A DNA stretch of 6,751 nt from Candidatus Phaeomarinibacter sp. (GTDB lineage Bacteria; Pseudomonadota; Alphaproteobacteria; CGMCC-115125), in contig JANQMQ010000070.1 in NCBI GenBank assembly GCA_028279995.1, positions 1 through 6,751 of the forward strand. The letters are read 5' to 3'. The position numbers and the translations under genes are program-made. Positions 1 to 6,030 of this stretch are shown here, piece by piece. How positions within the stretch are numbered: the first letter of the stretch is position 1; the number at the start of each line of letters is the position of its first letter. The notes beneath the pieces were generated by a model, which worked only from the letters and a program-made list of their open reading frames with translations, did no database searches and was not told where the DNA came from.

Positions 1-387
1 CGCTTGGGGCTGGTCGCCCGCGGGCTCGTAGTCGGAGGCGACCCTGAAGCGGACATTGGGCAGCAGCTTTTCCGGCCGGTCCGGGCGGTGCGCCTCGAAC
101 GGCACGTCCGGGAGATATTTGAGGCCCTGGCCTGAGCCGTCGAGCTTGAAGGCCTCCTTCGGGTCCACCTCGGCGGCAGGCACGAAACTCGCGCCCGGCG
201 CTTCTTCCAGACCCGCGGGCTCAGCCGGCATCTGGTCCGCCGGCATTTGGTCTGCGGGGAGGGGGTAGGCGTCATCCTTCAGCGGGACTTTGTTGTCCCG
301 CGTGACAGATTTCGGCGCGGTCTTGCTCCGCGTCTTCCGCTTCGGCTTGGCGGTGGTTTTGGCCGGGGATTTTGAGGGAGTCGACAT
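1..387 (-). CDS. uvrB: UvrABC excinuclease subunit B, N-terminal part (runs off left edge)
   Basis: UvrB is the DNA-dependent ATPase and damage-verification subunit of nucleotide excision repair. It is loaded by UvrA and recruits UvrC in the cytoplasm. Only the first 129 codons are here. The reading frame opens at an ATG at 387 and stays open to base 1. The family is recognised from the end of the fragment: about residues 112-129 read RFRVASDYEPAGDQPQA, matching the conserved start of UvrB (an aromatic/hydrophobic stretch, then Y-x-P-A-G-D-Q-P-Q-A) that precedes the Walker A motif. The first ~110 residues are a low-complexity extension rich in Lys, Pro and Ala, with a duplicated ADQMP unit. 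Such extensions occur in alphaproteobacterial UvrB. No strong Shine-Dalgarno sequence is visible before the ATG. The next gene diverges from it, leaving an 86-bp shared upstream region (388-473) in which I could find neither a convincing promoter nor an alphaproteobacterial GTTC-N7-GTTC LexA site. Confidence 0.9.
   Translation of the reverse strand, partial: MSTPSKSPAKTTAKPKRKTRSKTAPKSVTRDNKVPLKDDAYPLPADQMPADQMPAEPAGLEEAPGASFVPAAEVDPKEAFKLDGSGQGLKYLPDVPFEAHRPDRPEKLLPNVRFRVASDYEPAGDQPQA
225..254. repeat. Tandem 15-bp duplication inside the uvrB N-terminal extension
   Basis: Two adjacent 15-bp units (225-239 CCGGCATCTGGTCCG and 240-254 CCGGCATTTGGTCTG) differ at two positions. They keep the frame and encode two copies of ADQMP on the minus strand. 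This fits slippage or duplication in a low-complexity linker and has no expected effect on the catalytic core. Confidence 0.75.
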
Positions 388-473
388 GGGAACGAATATG
401 GTACGCCGATCCCCATTTTGGAAGGGTCAAAGGGTCCCGTTCTGTGCTCTCCTGACATAAGCTGAATTCCGAT

Positions 474-1730
474 ATGGTCAGTGCCGTAAAAAAGATGCTT
501 GCTCTTTTGCGTATCGCTCGCTTGCGGGCAAGAGACGCATTGTTGAGGGTGCAGCATTTCTTACGACGCGTCCCCCTCCGATCGGCCTCGACGCTAGAAT
601 TTGACCTTGGAAGACGTGCTAGCGCAGCGGACGGTGTTGCAGAGCCGTTTGGACGTGGACTGCGGGCCAACACAGGTTTCAACATCGGCACTTCAACGGA
701 TGTCCATCCTGCTGTGATTGACATGCGGTTGAGAGCTGCCAACGAGCTGTTCTGGCATTTTGACCTGCCCATTGTACCGGGTGTTTTTCGGGAGGCCCTG
801 AAGAGTGGTGCGGAGCTGGTTCAGACATTTGAGCTTTTTGTTGTTTCTCTGGGCGTCGATGTAATCCTGGTGAGGCAACGAGACCTTTCCAGCATCGGGC
901 AGCTTCAGGATGCGGTGTTGGCTCTCTCCAGACTGGAAGAGGTTCAATCATCACTGTCCAGTGCCGCCTATGCATCTTTGTTGGCGAGTCTTCAGTCTGG
1001 AGATCACGAAACAGTTCGGACAGCCGTCGACAGAGTTGAAACTATTGTGGTGGCCAAACGCAATTTGGACGCGGTTGAAAGCCGGATGCGGCGTGCGGTC
1101 CCCCGCGTCTCTCATCTGAAACGTCAGATAGAGAATGTTTCCGACGGCCCTTGGGCCGTTAACCAGGAAGTTATTTCCGACATCAAGAAAGAAGCCGCGC
1201 TGTTCTTGCGCTTGGTAGGTGATCTAAACGAACTGGATGTGAGGGCCCGGGAGATTTTGGAGCGGGCAAAGGCGGATTTGTCCGTCTGGAGACATAGTGA
1301 TTGCTGCGATGATATCGACGATCACATCGACGCGCTCAATCAGGTCATGATCGATATTTTTGAAGATGCGCTCGTATCAGCTACGGACATATCGGCAGGT
1401 GCCGAATGCGGCTTTGACTTCTGTGCAGATCTAGAGGCACTGCTCGATGCGGCATGTGCCAAGAAGCGGCGTGATGATGGTGCGACAAAAGGTGCCAATC
1501 CCGGTGGGGGCGATTCAGTAGAGCGCGCACTCCGGTTTTTTGGTTTCGAACCTCACGACCGGCCATCAAAAGCTGATGTTGGCAGGGCCTATAACCAGGT
1601 CCTAATGAAGCATCATCACAGCTATGGGACTGCGTATATGAGTGAGGAAGAGAAGCGTCGGAAGAGTGACAACTTTGAGAGCATCAAGCGGCAAGCAGAC
1701 GAATACCGTTCGATACTTGTTGATCGCTAG
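474..1730 (+). CDS. Hypothetical helical protein with degenerate C-terminal J-like domain
   Basis: I do not recognise the full-length protein (418 residues). The first ~40 residues are strongly basic. Residues ~85-330 are predicted mostly helical, with heptad-like stretches near 145-270 and no clear membrane segment. Residues ~277-328 contain scattered Cys (C277, C278, C312, C317, C328). A Gly-rich linker (~336-347) leads to residues 349-415, which resemble a DnaJ J domain: an ALRFFGFEP opening like the usual LG(V/L) helix I, an AYNQVLMKHHH helix II, then an acidic/basic helix and a final FESIKRQADEYRSIL like helix III. The diagnostic His-Pro-Asp is H381-H382-S383, so DnaK stimulation is doubtful; a binding or scaffold role is as likely. 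The start is uncertain: ATG 474 has no good ribosome site, and Met8 (495) is an alternative. The gene diverges from uvrB and converges with the stator-like operon. Its lower G+C content matches that operon, not uvrB. Partnership with the operon is inferred from proximity and composition. Confidence 0.7.
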   Translation: MVSAVKKMLALLRIARLRARDALLRVQHFLRRVPLRSASTLEFDLGRRASAADGVAEPFGRGLRANTGFNIGTSTDVHPAVIDMRLRAANELFWHFDLPIVPGVFREALKSGAELVQTFELFVVSLGVDVILVRQRDLSSIGQLQDAVLALSRLEEVQSSLSSAAYASLLASLQSGDHETVRTAVDRVETIVVAKRNLDAVESRMRRAVPRVSHLKRQIENVSDGPWAVNQEVISDIKKEAALFLRLVGDLNELDVRAREILERAKADLSVWRHSDCCDDIDDHIDALNQVMIDIFEDALVSATDISAGAECGFDFCADLEALLDAACAKKRRDDGATKGANPGGGDSVERALRFFGFEPHDRPSKADVGRAYNQVLMKHHHSYGTAYMSEEEKRRKSDNFESIKRQADEYRSILVDR

Positions 1731-1740
1731 TGACCCGCAT

Positions 1741-2493
1741 CTAATCTCCCCATCTCTTTCTCAGCCGGATTTCAATTCGACGGAGTTCGCTCCGCTGGAT
1801 ACGGCTGGATGACCTGGCGCGCGTGTCGTTCACAGATACCGCTTGGCCTGCCGAGTAAGGCAGGATGTCGAACTGCTTCAATCTCGGATCTTGGGATAGC
1901 AGATGGGTTACAGCTGCAGCGCGCGCCATACCAAGCCCTGTATTGTCAGCAGGGGATAGCGTCGCGCCGGTCGAGCCATTCAGGAAGTCGATGAGTTCGT
2001 CGTCCATATTGCTTCCACGGGAACGCAGTGGCGAATGATCTGTGTGGCCAATCACCTCGATGATGGACGCATCATGTATCCGGGACAGGGACACGAGCTC
2101 TGGGATCGATTGGCTTATCCGCGACCTGAAGCAGCTGTCCAGCCGCGCCGATCCAAGAGCAAAGAAGCAGTTGTCGGCGTGAGCTAATGAGAGAATCGGC
2201 GGCACCTCTTCCTTTTTCTTTTTTGTTTCGTTCGGCGTCGCGGATGGCATCCTTGTCACCATGTTGGGGTCAAAGCGCAAGAGGGCTCTTTGCTGTTGTT
2301 TAACCACGGCTCCGACTGTTTCAAGGTCGTCCGTTAGTTTTTGTATCTCAGCACTGTGTGCGGCTTGCGCCCGAACAAGCTGGGTCACATAGACCGCTAG
2401 AACTACCGAAATAAGGATGGCCGTGGTCAGCAAGAAGTAGATTGTTTCCTGCCCCAACTGCAGGTGCAGCGCGCTGTCGCGGCGAACTTTCAT
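1741..2493 (-). CDS. Single-pass membrane protein with periplasmic OmpA/MotB-type peptidoglycan-binding domain (MotB/ZorB-like)
   Basis: This 250-residue protein looks like the anchor subunit of a stator. A short basic N-terminus (MKVRRDS) precedes one membrane helix at ~17-40, so the rest should be periplasmic. A polar helical segment (~41-75) and a Lys/Glu-rich linker (~88-97) lead to an OmpA-like domain at ~99-247. Its hallmarks are GHTD (149-152) in the VIGHTD strand-loop, the LGMARAAAVTHLL helix (187-199), PYSAGQ (212-217) and RRIEIRLRKR (238-247). The Asp of GHTD and the Arg of RRIEIR are the usual diaminopimelate-binding positions. C109 and C121 could form a periplasmic disulfide. MotB, TolR, ExbD and ZorB have an essential Asp in the membrane helix; here there is none, and the only acidic residue nearby is E16 at the helix start. 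The ATG lies 2 bp after the stop of the channel-like gene, so translation is probably coupled. It is the last gene of the operon. Confidence 0.85.
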   Translation of the reverse strand: MKVRRDSALHLQLGQETIYFLLTTAILISVVLAVYVTQLVRAQAAHSAEIQKLTDDLETVGAVVKQQQRALLRFDPNMVTRMPSATPNETKKKKEEVPPILSLAHADNCFFALGSARLDSCFRSRISQSIPELVSLSRIHDASIIEVIGHTDHSPLRSRGSNMDDELIDFLNGSTGATLSPADNTGLGMARAAAVTHLLSQDPRLKQFDILPYSAGQAVSVNDTRARSSSRIQRSELRRIEIRLRKRWGD

Positions 2494-2495
2494 TT

Positions 2496-3335
2496 CTAGC
2501 GTCCGTCATTCTGGATGAATCTATCGATTGTCTCGATCAACCTGGAAAGTTCCTCAAGCATTTGCGAGTTTTGGTTGGCAACAGCTTTCATCTGAGAGAG
2601 CGCATCGCCGGTGTCTTTCGTCTTTCCTGTCAGGTCCGAGAAGGATTTCTGCAAAGACTCTATCTGATGGCTTGCGGCAGCCATGTTTTTTTCCAGGCCA
2701 GCCACTTCTTCCTTTACCCCAGTGGCAAAGCCTGAGACCGAACTGCTGGCTTCAGAAAGGGATGCTTTAAACGCGCCCGCACCATGTTCTACTACTGCCG
2801 ACAGCGTCTCCACCTTGGTAACCATGGCGGTCAGTTCATCAGACAATTTTTTGAACACAGGGCTGAGGTCATCTGCATCCAGACCGCCTGACGGGGTGCC
2901 TGTGGAAGTAACTGCAAACTCATGGTTGCGCAGAAGGACTGCAAAAATGGGGGCAAAAGCAGCACCACTTAGGCTGAACAAAAACATCTGTATGATTGGG
3001 GAAAGAGTTGTCAGGCTTAATCCTCCCTCAGGGAGGGGGGCTGAGAGGATGGGGAGAACTGAGATCGTCAGTCCAAATATGAGCCCCACTATCCCGAATG
3101 CCACTATGGTTTCAGCGGCAATCAGCAGGTCGATTTTCTGTCTGGTTTCCTTGTCGGCGTTTCTTGCAAATCTGAACAGCGCGTAGATTGCTGACAGAAC
3201 AACTGCGGCGTATACCCAATGGGGAAGCACGCCAAAGGACACCAGAGTTCCAGTGAGAATGATCGCGCCGATAGCCGCGGATACGCGTGCGTCGAATGGT
3301 TTGTCCTCGAAATATCTATTCAGTTTCTCTAGCAC
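2496..3335 (-). CDS. Four-helix membrane protein with cytoplasmic coiled-coil tail, MotA/ExbB/ZorA-like (putative stator channel subunit)
   Basis: The protein has 279 residues and a GTG start at 3335, 5 bp after the vWA stop; no strong ribosome site is visible, consistent with coupling. Hydrophobic segments lie at ~18-37, ~40-56, ~69-97 and ~113-135. The cationic loop RFARNADKETRQK (54-67) marks the cytoplasmic side, giving an N-in/C-in topology. The last two helices are rich in Gly, Ala and Ser (FGIVGLIFGL; FSLSGAAFAPIFAVLL) and resemble the core helix pair of MotA/TolQ/ExbB proton channels. E75 lies within the third helix. Residues ~158-276 form a long heptad-like helical tail in the cytoplasm, recalling the ZorA tail but much shorter. 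Unlike MotA, there is no ~100-residue cytoplasmic domain between helices 2 and 3, so the assignment leans on the adjacent OmpA/MotB-like gene. A generic membrane-anchored coiled-coil protein is the alternative. Confidence 0.7.
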   Translation of the reverse strand: MLEKLNRYFEDKPFDARVSAAIGAIILTGTLVSFGVLPHWVYAAVVLSAIYALFRFARNADKETRQKIDLLIAAETIVAFGIVGLIFGLTISVLPILSAPLPEGGLSLTTLSPIIQMFLFSLSGAAFAPIFAVLLRNHEFAVTSTGTPSGGLDADDLSPVFKKLSDELTAMVTKVETLSAVVEHGAGAFKASLSEASSSVSGFATGVKEEVAGLEKNMAAASHQIESLQKSFSDLTGKTKDTGDALSQMKAVANQNSQMLEELSRLIETIDRFIQNDGR

Positions 3336-3340
3336 TATCT

Positions 3341-4162
3341 TCAGCGCCCCTTGGGTGAATCCAGAAGCAGTTGGGCAAATTTGTCTGCTGAGCTGCCCAG
3401 CGTCAGAGTCTCTGCGTATGACTTTACGGCACTGGTCCCTTCAACGGCATTCAGGATGCACATCACGGCCATGTCCGTCATGGCATCGCTGCCGTCCAAA
3501 CGCCCACAGGCCCCTCCACTAAGCTCTGACAGTCGGCCAAAGCACTTTGAGGTGTCCTCTCGATTGCCAACAACAAATGTATGAATAGGAATCCCTTGTT
3601 CTCCGAGCATAACTGCTTCGTCCTCCGCCGTTCCCACATTGGGTCCTCGATTGGCCGTGACAGTGTGCCGTGCATTTGCCGGTTCATCGCCTGCTAGTAG
3701 AACAAGTAAAAACTCCCCTGCTTCACGGATTTTGAGAAGCGCAGCTTCTATTGCTTCTCCCTCATTTGCGCCACCTCCCTTTGGAATGATGGTGTTTAGC
3801 CACTCATCCAGCTTCTTTGGATTGCTATCTTGGGGCGATATTTCGACTAGATCAGAGAGAACGTCATAGTCACGGAACACAAAGAACTGAACTGACACAG
3901 GTATGGAAGATCTCGACTGCGCCTCCTCAAGTATTCTGTAGACGCTGCTTCGGGCATTTTCGATTAGCGGTCCCATACTCCCGGTTGCGTCAATAGCAAA
4001 GGCTACCTTGGCTGTAGAATACTTCTGTGAAAACTTCTTACTGGGTCGGGCCGATTTTGCTTTCTGAAGGTACTTAGATTTTAAGTCCTGCTTGTTGGCG
4101 TTCTTCAGTTCATTCTGAGTTGAGTGTCGGGTTGGTGTTTGGTGACCTTTCTCTGTGCTCAT
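3341..4162 (-). CDS. von Willebrand factor A (vWA) domain protein with intact MIDAS
   Basis: This is a soluble protein of 273 residues with no signal peptide or membrane helix. A basic, polar tail (1-47, many Lys/Gln/Ser) precedes a vWA domain at ~50-240. The metal-ion-dependent adhesion site is complete: FAIDATGSMG carries D58-x-T60-x-S62, the Thr-loop region is GGGANEGEA (129-137), and the second acidic loop is LLAGDEPAN (D159). An FRDYD segment (96-100) and GGG-x-x-E-G-E resemble the vWA subfamily found with alpha-kinases and in TerY-like stress or conflict systems. Such domains usually mediate metal-dependent protein-protein contacts in multi-subunit machines. The ATG at 4162 has a good ribosome site (GAGGG, 7 nt upstream), the strongest in the operon, and it is the first gene. 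The likely role is a cytoplasmic adaptor or regulator for the two membrane proteins encoded just downstream; that role is inferred from operon structure only. Confidence 0.85.
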   Translation of the reverse strand: MSTEKGHQTPTRHSTQNELKNANKQDLKSKYLQKAKSARPSKKFSQKYSTAKVAFAIDATGSMGPLIENARSSVYRILEEAQSRSSIPVSVQFFVFRDYDVLSDLVEISPQDSNPKKLDEWLNTIIPKGGGANEGEAIEAALLKIREAGEFLLVLLAGDEPANARHTVTANRGPNVGTAEDEAVMLGEQGIPIHTFVVGNREDTSKCFGRLSELSGGACGRLDGSDAMTDMAVMCILNAVEGTSAVKSYAETLTLGSSADKFAQLLLDSPKGR

Positions 4163-4203
4163 TGCCGTTCCCTCTCAAAGTCTAATCACTGCAACCTTAT
4201 ACA

Positions 4204-4211
4204 ATTATAAT
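4204..4211. promoter_or_regulatory. Possible divergent -10 element (ATTATAAT) between the vWA operon and the chemoreceptor
   Basis: The 166-bp intergenic region 4163-4328 contains ATTATAAT, which gives a consensus TATAAT on the minus strand (4209-4204) and overlapping TATAAT on the plus strand (4206-4211). The minus-strand copy sits about 40 bp ahead of the vWA start. No good TTGACA-like box was found at 16-18 bp on either strand. A small CCCG-CGT-CGGG inverted repeat at 4213-4223 lies in what would be the minus-strand spacer. This is the most promoter-like sequence in the gap, but it is a weak call. Confidence 0.35.
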
Positions 4212-4328
4212 GCCCGCGTCGGGATGGAATTTTGCCGCCACTGGTTCGATGTCGGTCTTTAAGGTCTTCGCAATGTCTCGCGCCTAGATGCAGCGGCCAG
4301 AGTGAGTTGCATATTTTGAGAGATAGTC

Positions 4329-5690
4329 ATGACCGCGCATTTGAATGTGGTTGATACCCGCACTGCCCAGCTGAATTTCATCGGACTTACACCGGCCCAT
4401 GGCCGCGCCCTTGCGGCGCTCTGGCCCTCGGTGGAGGCGGAGCTGGGGCCGATCCTTGACCGGTTCTATGATCATCTTGGCCAGCACACTGAACTGCAGC
4501 CGCTGCTTGAGGGGCCGGGCAAGATCCAGCATCTCAAGGATGCCCAGCGGGCGCACTGGAAGCTGCTTTTTACCGGTGAGTTCGGCGCCAACTATTTCGA
4601 GCGCTCCGCCGCCATCGGCATGGCGCATCAGCGCATCGGCCTTGCACCGCGCTGGTATGTGAGTTCCTACGCGCTGGTTATCGGCGACCTGCTGGCCCTT
4701 GCGCGCCAGGTAACAAAAGCCAAGGAGGTTGATCTGGCTTGTGAGGCTGTCAGCAAAGCGGTGATGCTGGACATGGAGCTGGCGATCTCCGTCTATATTG
4801 ATGCGGGCGATCAGGCCCTTCAGGCGCGCCTGAACGGGCTGGCGGACAGCCTTGATCGGGATGTGGCCGGGGCGATGGATGCGGTTGTTCATCACGGACA
4901 AGACGTTGAGAAGGCGTCCAGCGATCTCGACCGGGCGACGGCCACAATGGAAGACGCGTCGGCATTCGTGGCCAGCGCATCGGAACAGGCATCGTCAAGT
5001 GTCGATACCATTGCTGCGGCAAGCGATGAGTTGGCGGCGACCACCAAGGAAGTCGGCCGCCGTATGTCCGAGACCCATTCCGCCGTGGAGCGGGTCTCGA
5101 CGGAAGCTGGAGACATTGCTGGCATCATGCAGACGCTTGACGGAGAAGTGCAGAAGATCGGCAAGATCGTCGACCTCATCCGCGATGTGGCGGACCAGAC
5201 CAATCTGCTGGCGCTCAACGCTACCATTGAGGCGGCGCGGGCGGGCGAAGCCGGCAAGGGATTTGCCGTCGTCGCCTCCGAGGTCAAGCAGCTGGCGTCG
5301 CAGACGGCGAAGGCCACGAAGGACATTTCAGACCAGGTCGAGCGCATTCAGCAGCAGACCGGCGGGGCGGTCAGCGGCATGGACCGGATCAATGAGGTGA
5401 TCGGACAGTTGAACGCCATTGCCACGCAGGTTGATCAGTCAGCGGCGGAACAGGAAGCGGCCACCGGTGAAATCGCCGCCAGCGCACAGCAGACCGCAAC
5501 AGGGACCCGTCAGGTGTCCGACAATATCTCCAACATGGCTGAGGAGACGTCGTCCATGCGCAGGATGGCCGTAAACCTTCAGGAGGTGTCACAGGGTCTG
5601 CATGGGGCAACGGCGCAGCTGCGCGACCGGATCACCGACACTATCAATGGGCTGCGACGGGAAGAGCAGCAAGCTCGCCGGGCAGGATAA
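4329..5690 (+). CDS. Globin-coupled, soluble methyl-accepting chemotaxis protein
   Basis: This is a complete 453-residue receptor of the HemAT/globin-coupled sensor type, without membrane helices, so cytoplasmic. Residues ~10-165 are the protoglobin-like sensor: FIGL (17-20), LDRFYDHL (43-50, Y47 a candidate distal-pocket residue), [10 protein letters not shown] (76-85), then [15 protein letters not shown] (96-110), with H100 the expected proximal haem ligand. A long helix follows. The MCP signalling domain covers ~215-435; its conserved hairpin tip lies at ~284-313 ([20 protein letters not shown], then [15 protein letters not shown]) and contacts CheA/CheW. Gln/Glu-rich flanks such as [10 protein letters not shown] are plausible methylation helices. 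There is no C-terminal CheR-docking pentapeptide. Expected role: oxygen or redox sensing passed to the chemotaxis kinase. The ATG follows GAGAG (4318-4322) at 6 nt. High G+C content matches the host chromosome rather than the neighbouring operon. Confidence 0.93.
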   Translation: MTAHLNVVDTRTAQLNFIGLTPAHGRALAALWPSVEAELGPILDRFYDHLGQHTELQPLLEGPGKIQHLKDAQRAHWKLLFTGEFGANYFERSAAIGMAHQRIGLAPRWYVSSYALVIGDLLALARQVTKAKEVDLACEAVSKAVMLDMELAISVYIDAGDQALQARLNGLADSLDRDVAGAMDAVVHHGQDVEKASSDLDRATATMEDASAFVASASEQASSSVDTIAAASDELAATTKEVGRRMSETHSAVERVSTEAGDIAGIMQTLDGEVQKIGKIVDLIRDVADQTNLLALNATIEAARAGEAGKGFAVVASEVKQLASQTAKATKDISDQVERIQQQTGGAVSGMDRINEVIGQLNAIATQVDQSAAEQEAATGEIAASAQQTATGTRQVSDNISNMAEETSSMRRMAVNLQEVSQGLHGATAQLRDRITDTINGLRREEQQARRAG

Positions 5691-5726
5691 CCATGTGAGT
5701 TGTGTGGGAAATGTACAAAATGACCT

Positions 5727-5751
5727 GGCAGGGGTGTTGGCCATGCCTGCC
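5727..5751. repeat. Inverted repeat GGCAGG/CCTGCC downstream of first receptor
   Basis: Six-bp GC-rich arms (5727-5732 and 5746-5751) flank a 13-nt loop, 36 bp after the receptor stop codon. A T-run appears only ~18 nt later (5770-5775), so it is a poor intrinsic terminator but the only GC-rich hairpin in the expected place. Confidence 0.4.
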
Positions 5752-5793
5752 CGACAGCCTGAAATACAATTTTTTGATGCGTTTGATTGAATT

Positions 5794-5821
5794 TTTTTCG
5801 AGGTCAAATTGACTCGAAAAA
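5794..5821. repeat. Long near-perfect AT-rich inverted repeat
   Basis: The left arm TTTTTCGAGGTCAA (5794-5807) and right arm TTGACTCGAAAAA (5809-5821) pair over 13 bp with a single bulged G and a one-base centre. A GGG-TTTTT tract follows (5824-5831). It could be a bidirectional terminator or a dimeric regulator site. The T-run does not directly follow the stem, so terminator function is uncertain. Confidence 0.6.
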
Positions 5822-5889
5822 TCGGGTTTTTGCTACTTATGGATTAGTCGGGTTGATCGTGTGCAATCAAGGGTAGGCAAATTCAGTTG

Positions 5890-5905
5890 CATGATTCTAA
5901 TCATG
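5890..5905. repeat. Perfect 7-bp-arm palindrome CATGATT-CT-AATCATG
   Basis: The arms 5890-5896 and 5899-5905 are exact reverse complements around a 2-bp centre, 125 bp before the second receptor's start. Size and symmetry are typical of a helix-turn-helix dimer operator; the regulator is unknown. Confidence 0.5.
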
Positions 5906-5930
5906 TGTACCAGAAGTTGTCTTATGTCTA

Positions 5931-5947
5931 GGACAGTATACTTGTCC
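5931..5947. repeat. Inverted repeat GGACA-N7-TGTCC
   Basis: Five-bp arms flank GTATACT. The AGTATACT core is itself an 8-bp palindrome, and TATACT resembles a -10 hexamer. It lies 83 bp before the second receptor's start, so it could be an operator overlapping a promoter; no matching -35 was found at normal spacing. Confidence 0.4.
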
Positions 5948-6017
5948 ATAATTTGAGATAAAACTGTTGTTTACTCATTCCGTGTTGCTGTCGGTGGTAC
6001 CGCATCTTGCGGCCACT

Positions 6018-6023
6018 AGGGGG
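6018..6023 (+). promoter_or_regulatory. Ribosome binding site AGGGGG that fixes the second receptor's start
   Basis: This purine run ends 7 nt before ATG 6031. It rules in that ATG over the in-frame TTG at 6007, which would place this site inside the coding region and add eight residues with no counterpart in the paralogue. Confidence 0.7.
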
Positions 6024-6030
6024 CAATACT

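Larger units (their letters stand above)
5691..6030. other. 340-bp AT-rich intergenic region between the two chemoreceptor genes
   Basis: No convincing coding frame is present. The region is clearly AT-richer than both flanking receptor genes and holds a cluster of inverted repeats (5727-5751, 5794-5821, 5890-5905, 5931-5947, plus a weak TTGAT/ATCAA pair at 5853-5870). It must contain the termination region of the first receptor and the promoter of the second. I could not identify a confident -35/-10 pair. Confidence 0.7.

Noticed and set aside
388..473. LexA (SOS) box upstream of uvrB
   Set aside because: Single GTTC and GAAC tetramers occur, but none has a partner at the 7-bp spacing of the alphaproteobacterial site.
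272..772. Minus-strand open frame of 166 codons overlapping uvrB and the J-like gene
   Set aside because: It overlaps the recognisable UvrB fragment in another frame, shows no family motif, and ends in low-complexity residues; it is a shadow frame.
2683..3186. Plus-strand open frame of 167 codons opposite the channel-like gene
   Set aside because: It is antisense to a gene with clear membrane helices and a coiled coil, and its translation has no recognisable domain.
1741..3335. Calling the two membrane genes zorA and zorB of a standard Zorya system
   Set aside because: The channel-like protein is far shorter than typical ZorA, the anchor lacks the usual membrane Asp, and no ZorC, ZorD, ZorE or other known Zorya effector is in the window.
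4284..5400. Long open frames opposite to and within the first chemoreceptor (for example 4284-4901 minus, 4852-5400 plus)
   Set aside because: High G+C content produces such shadows. Their products are Arg/Pro/Ser-rich, while the receptor frame has unambiguous globin and MCP motifs.
6007..6030. TTG at 6007 as the start of the second receptor
   Set aside because: The AGGGGG ribosome site lies downstream of it and fits ATG 6031, and the extra eight residues have no counterpart in the paralogue.
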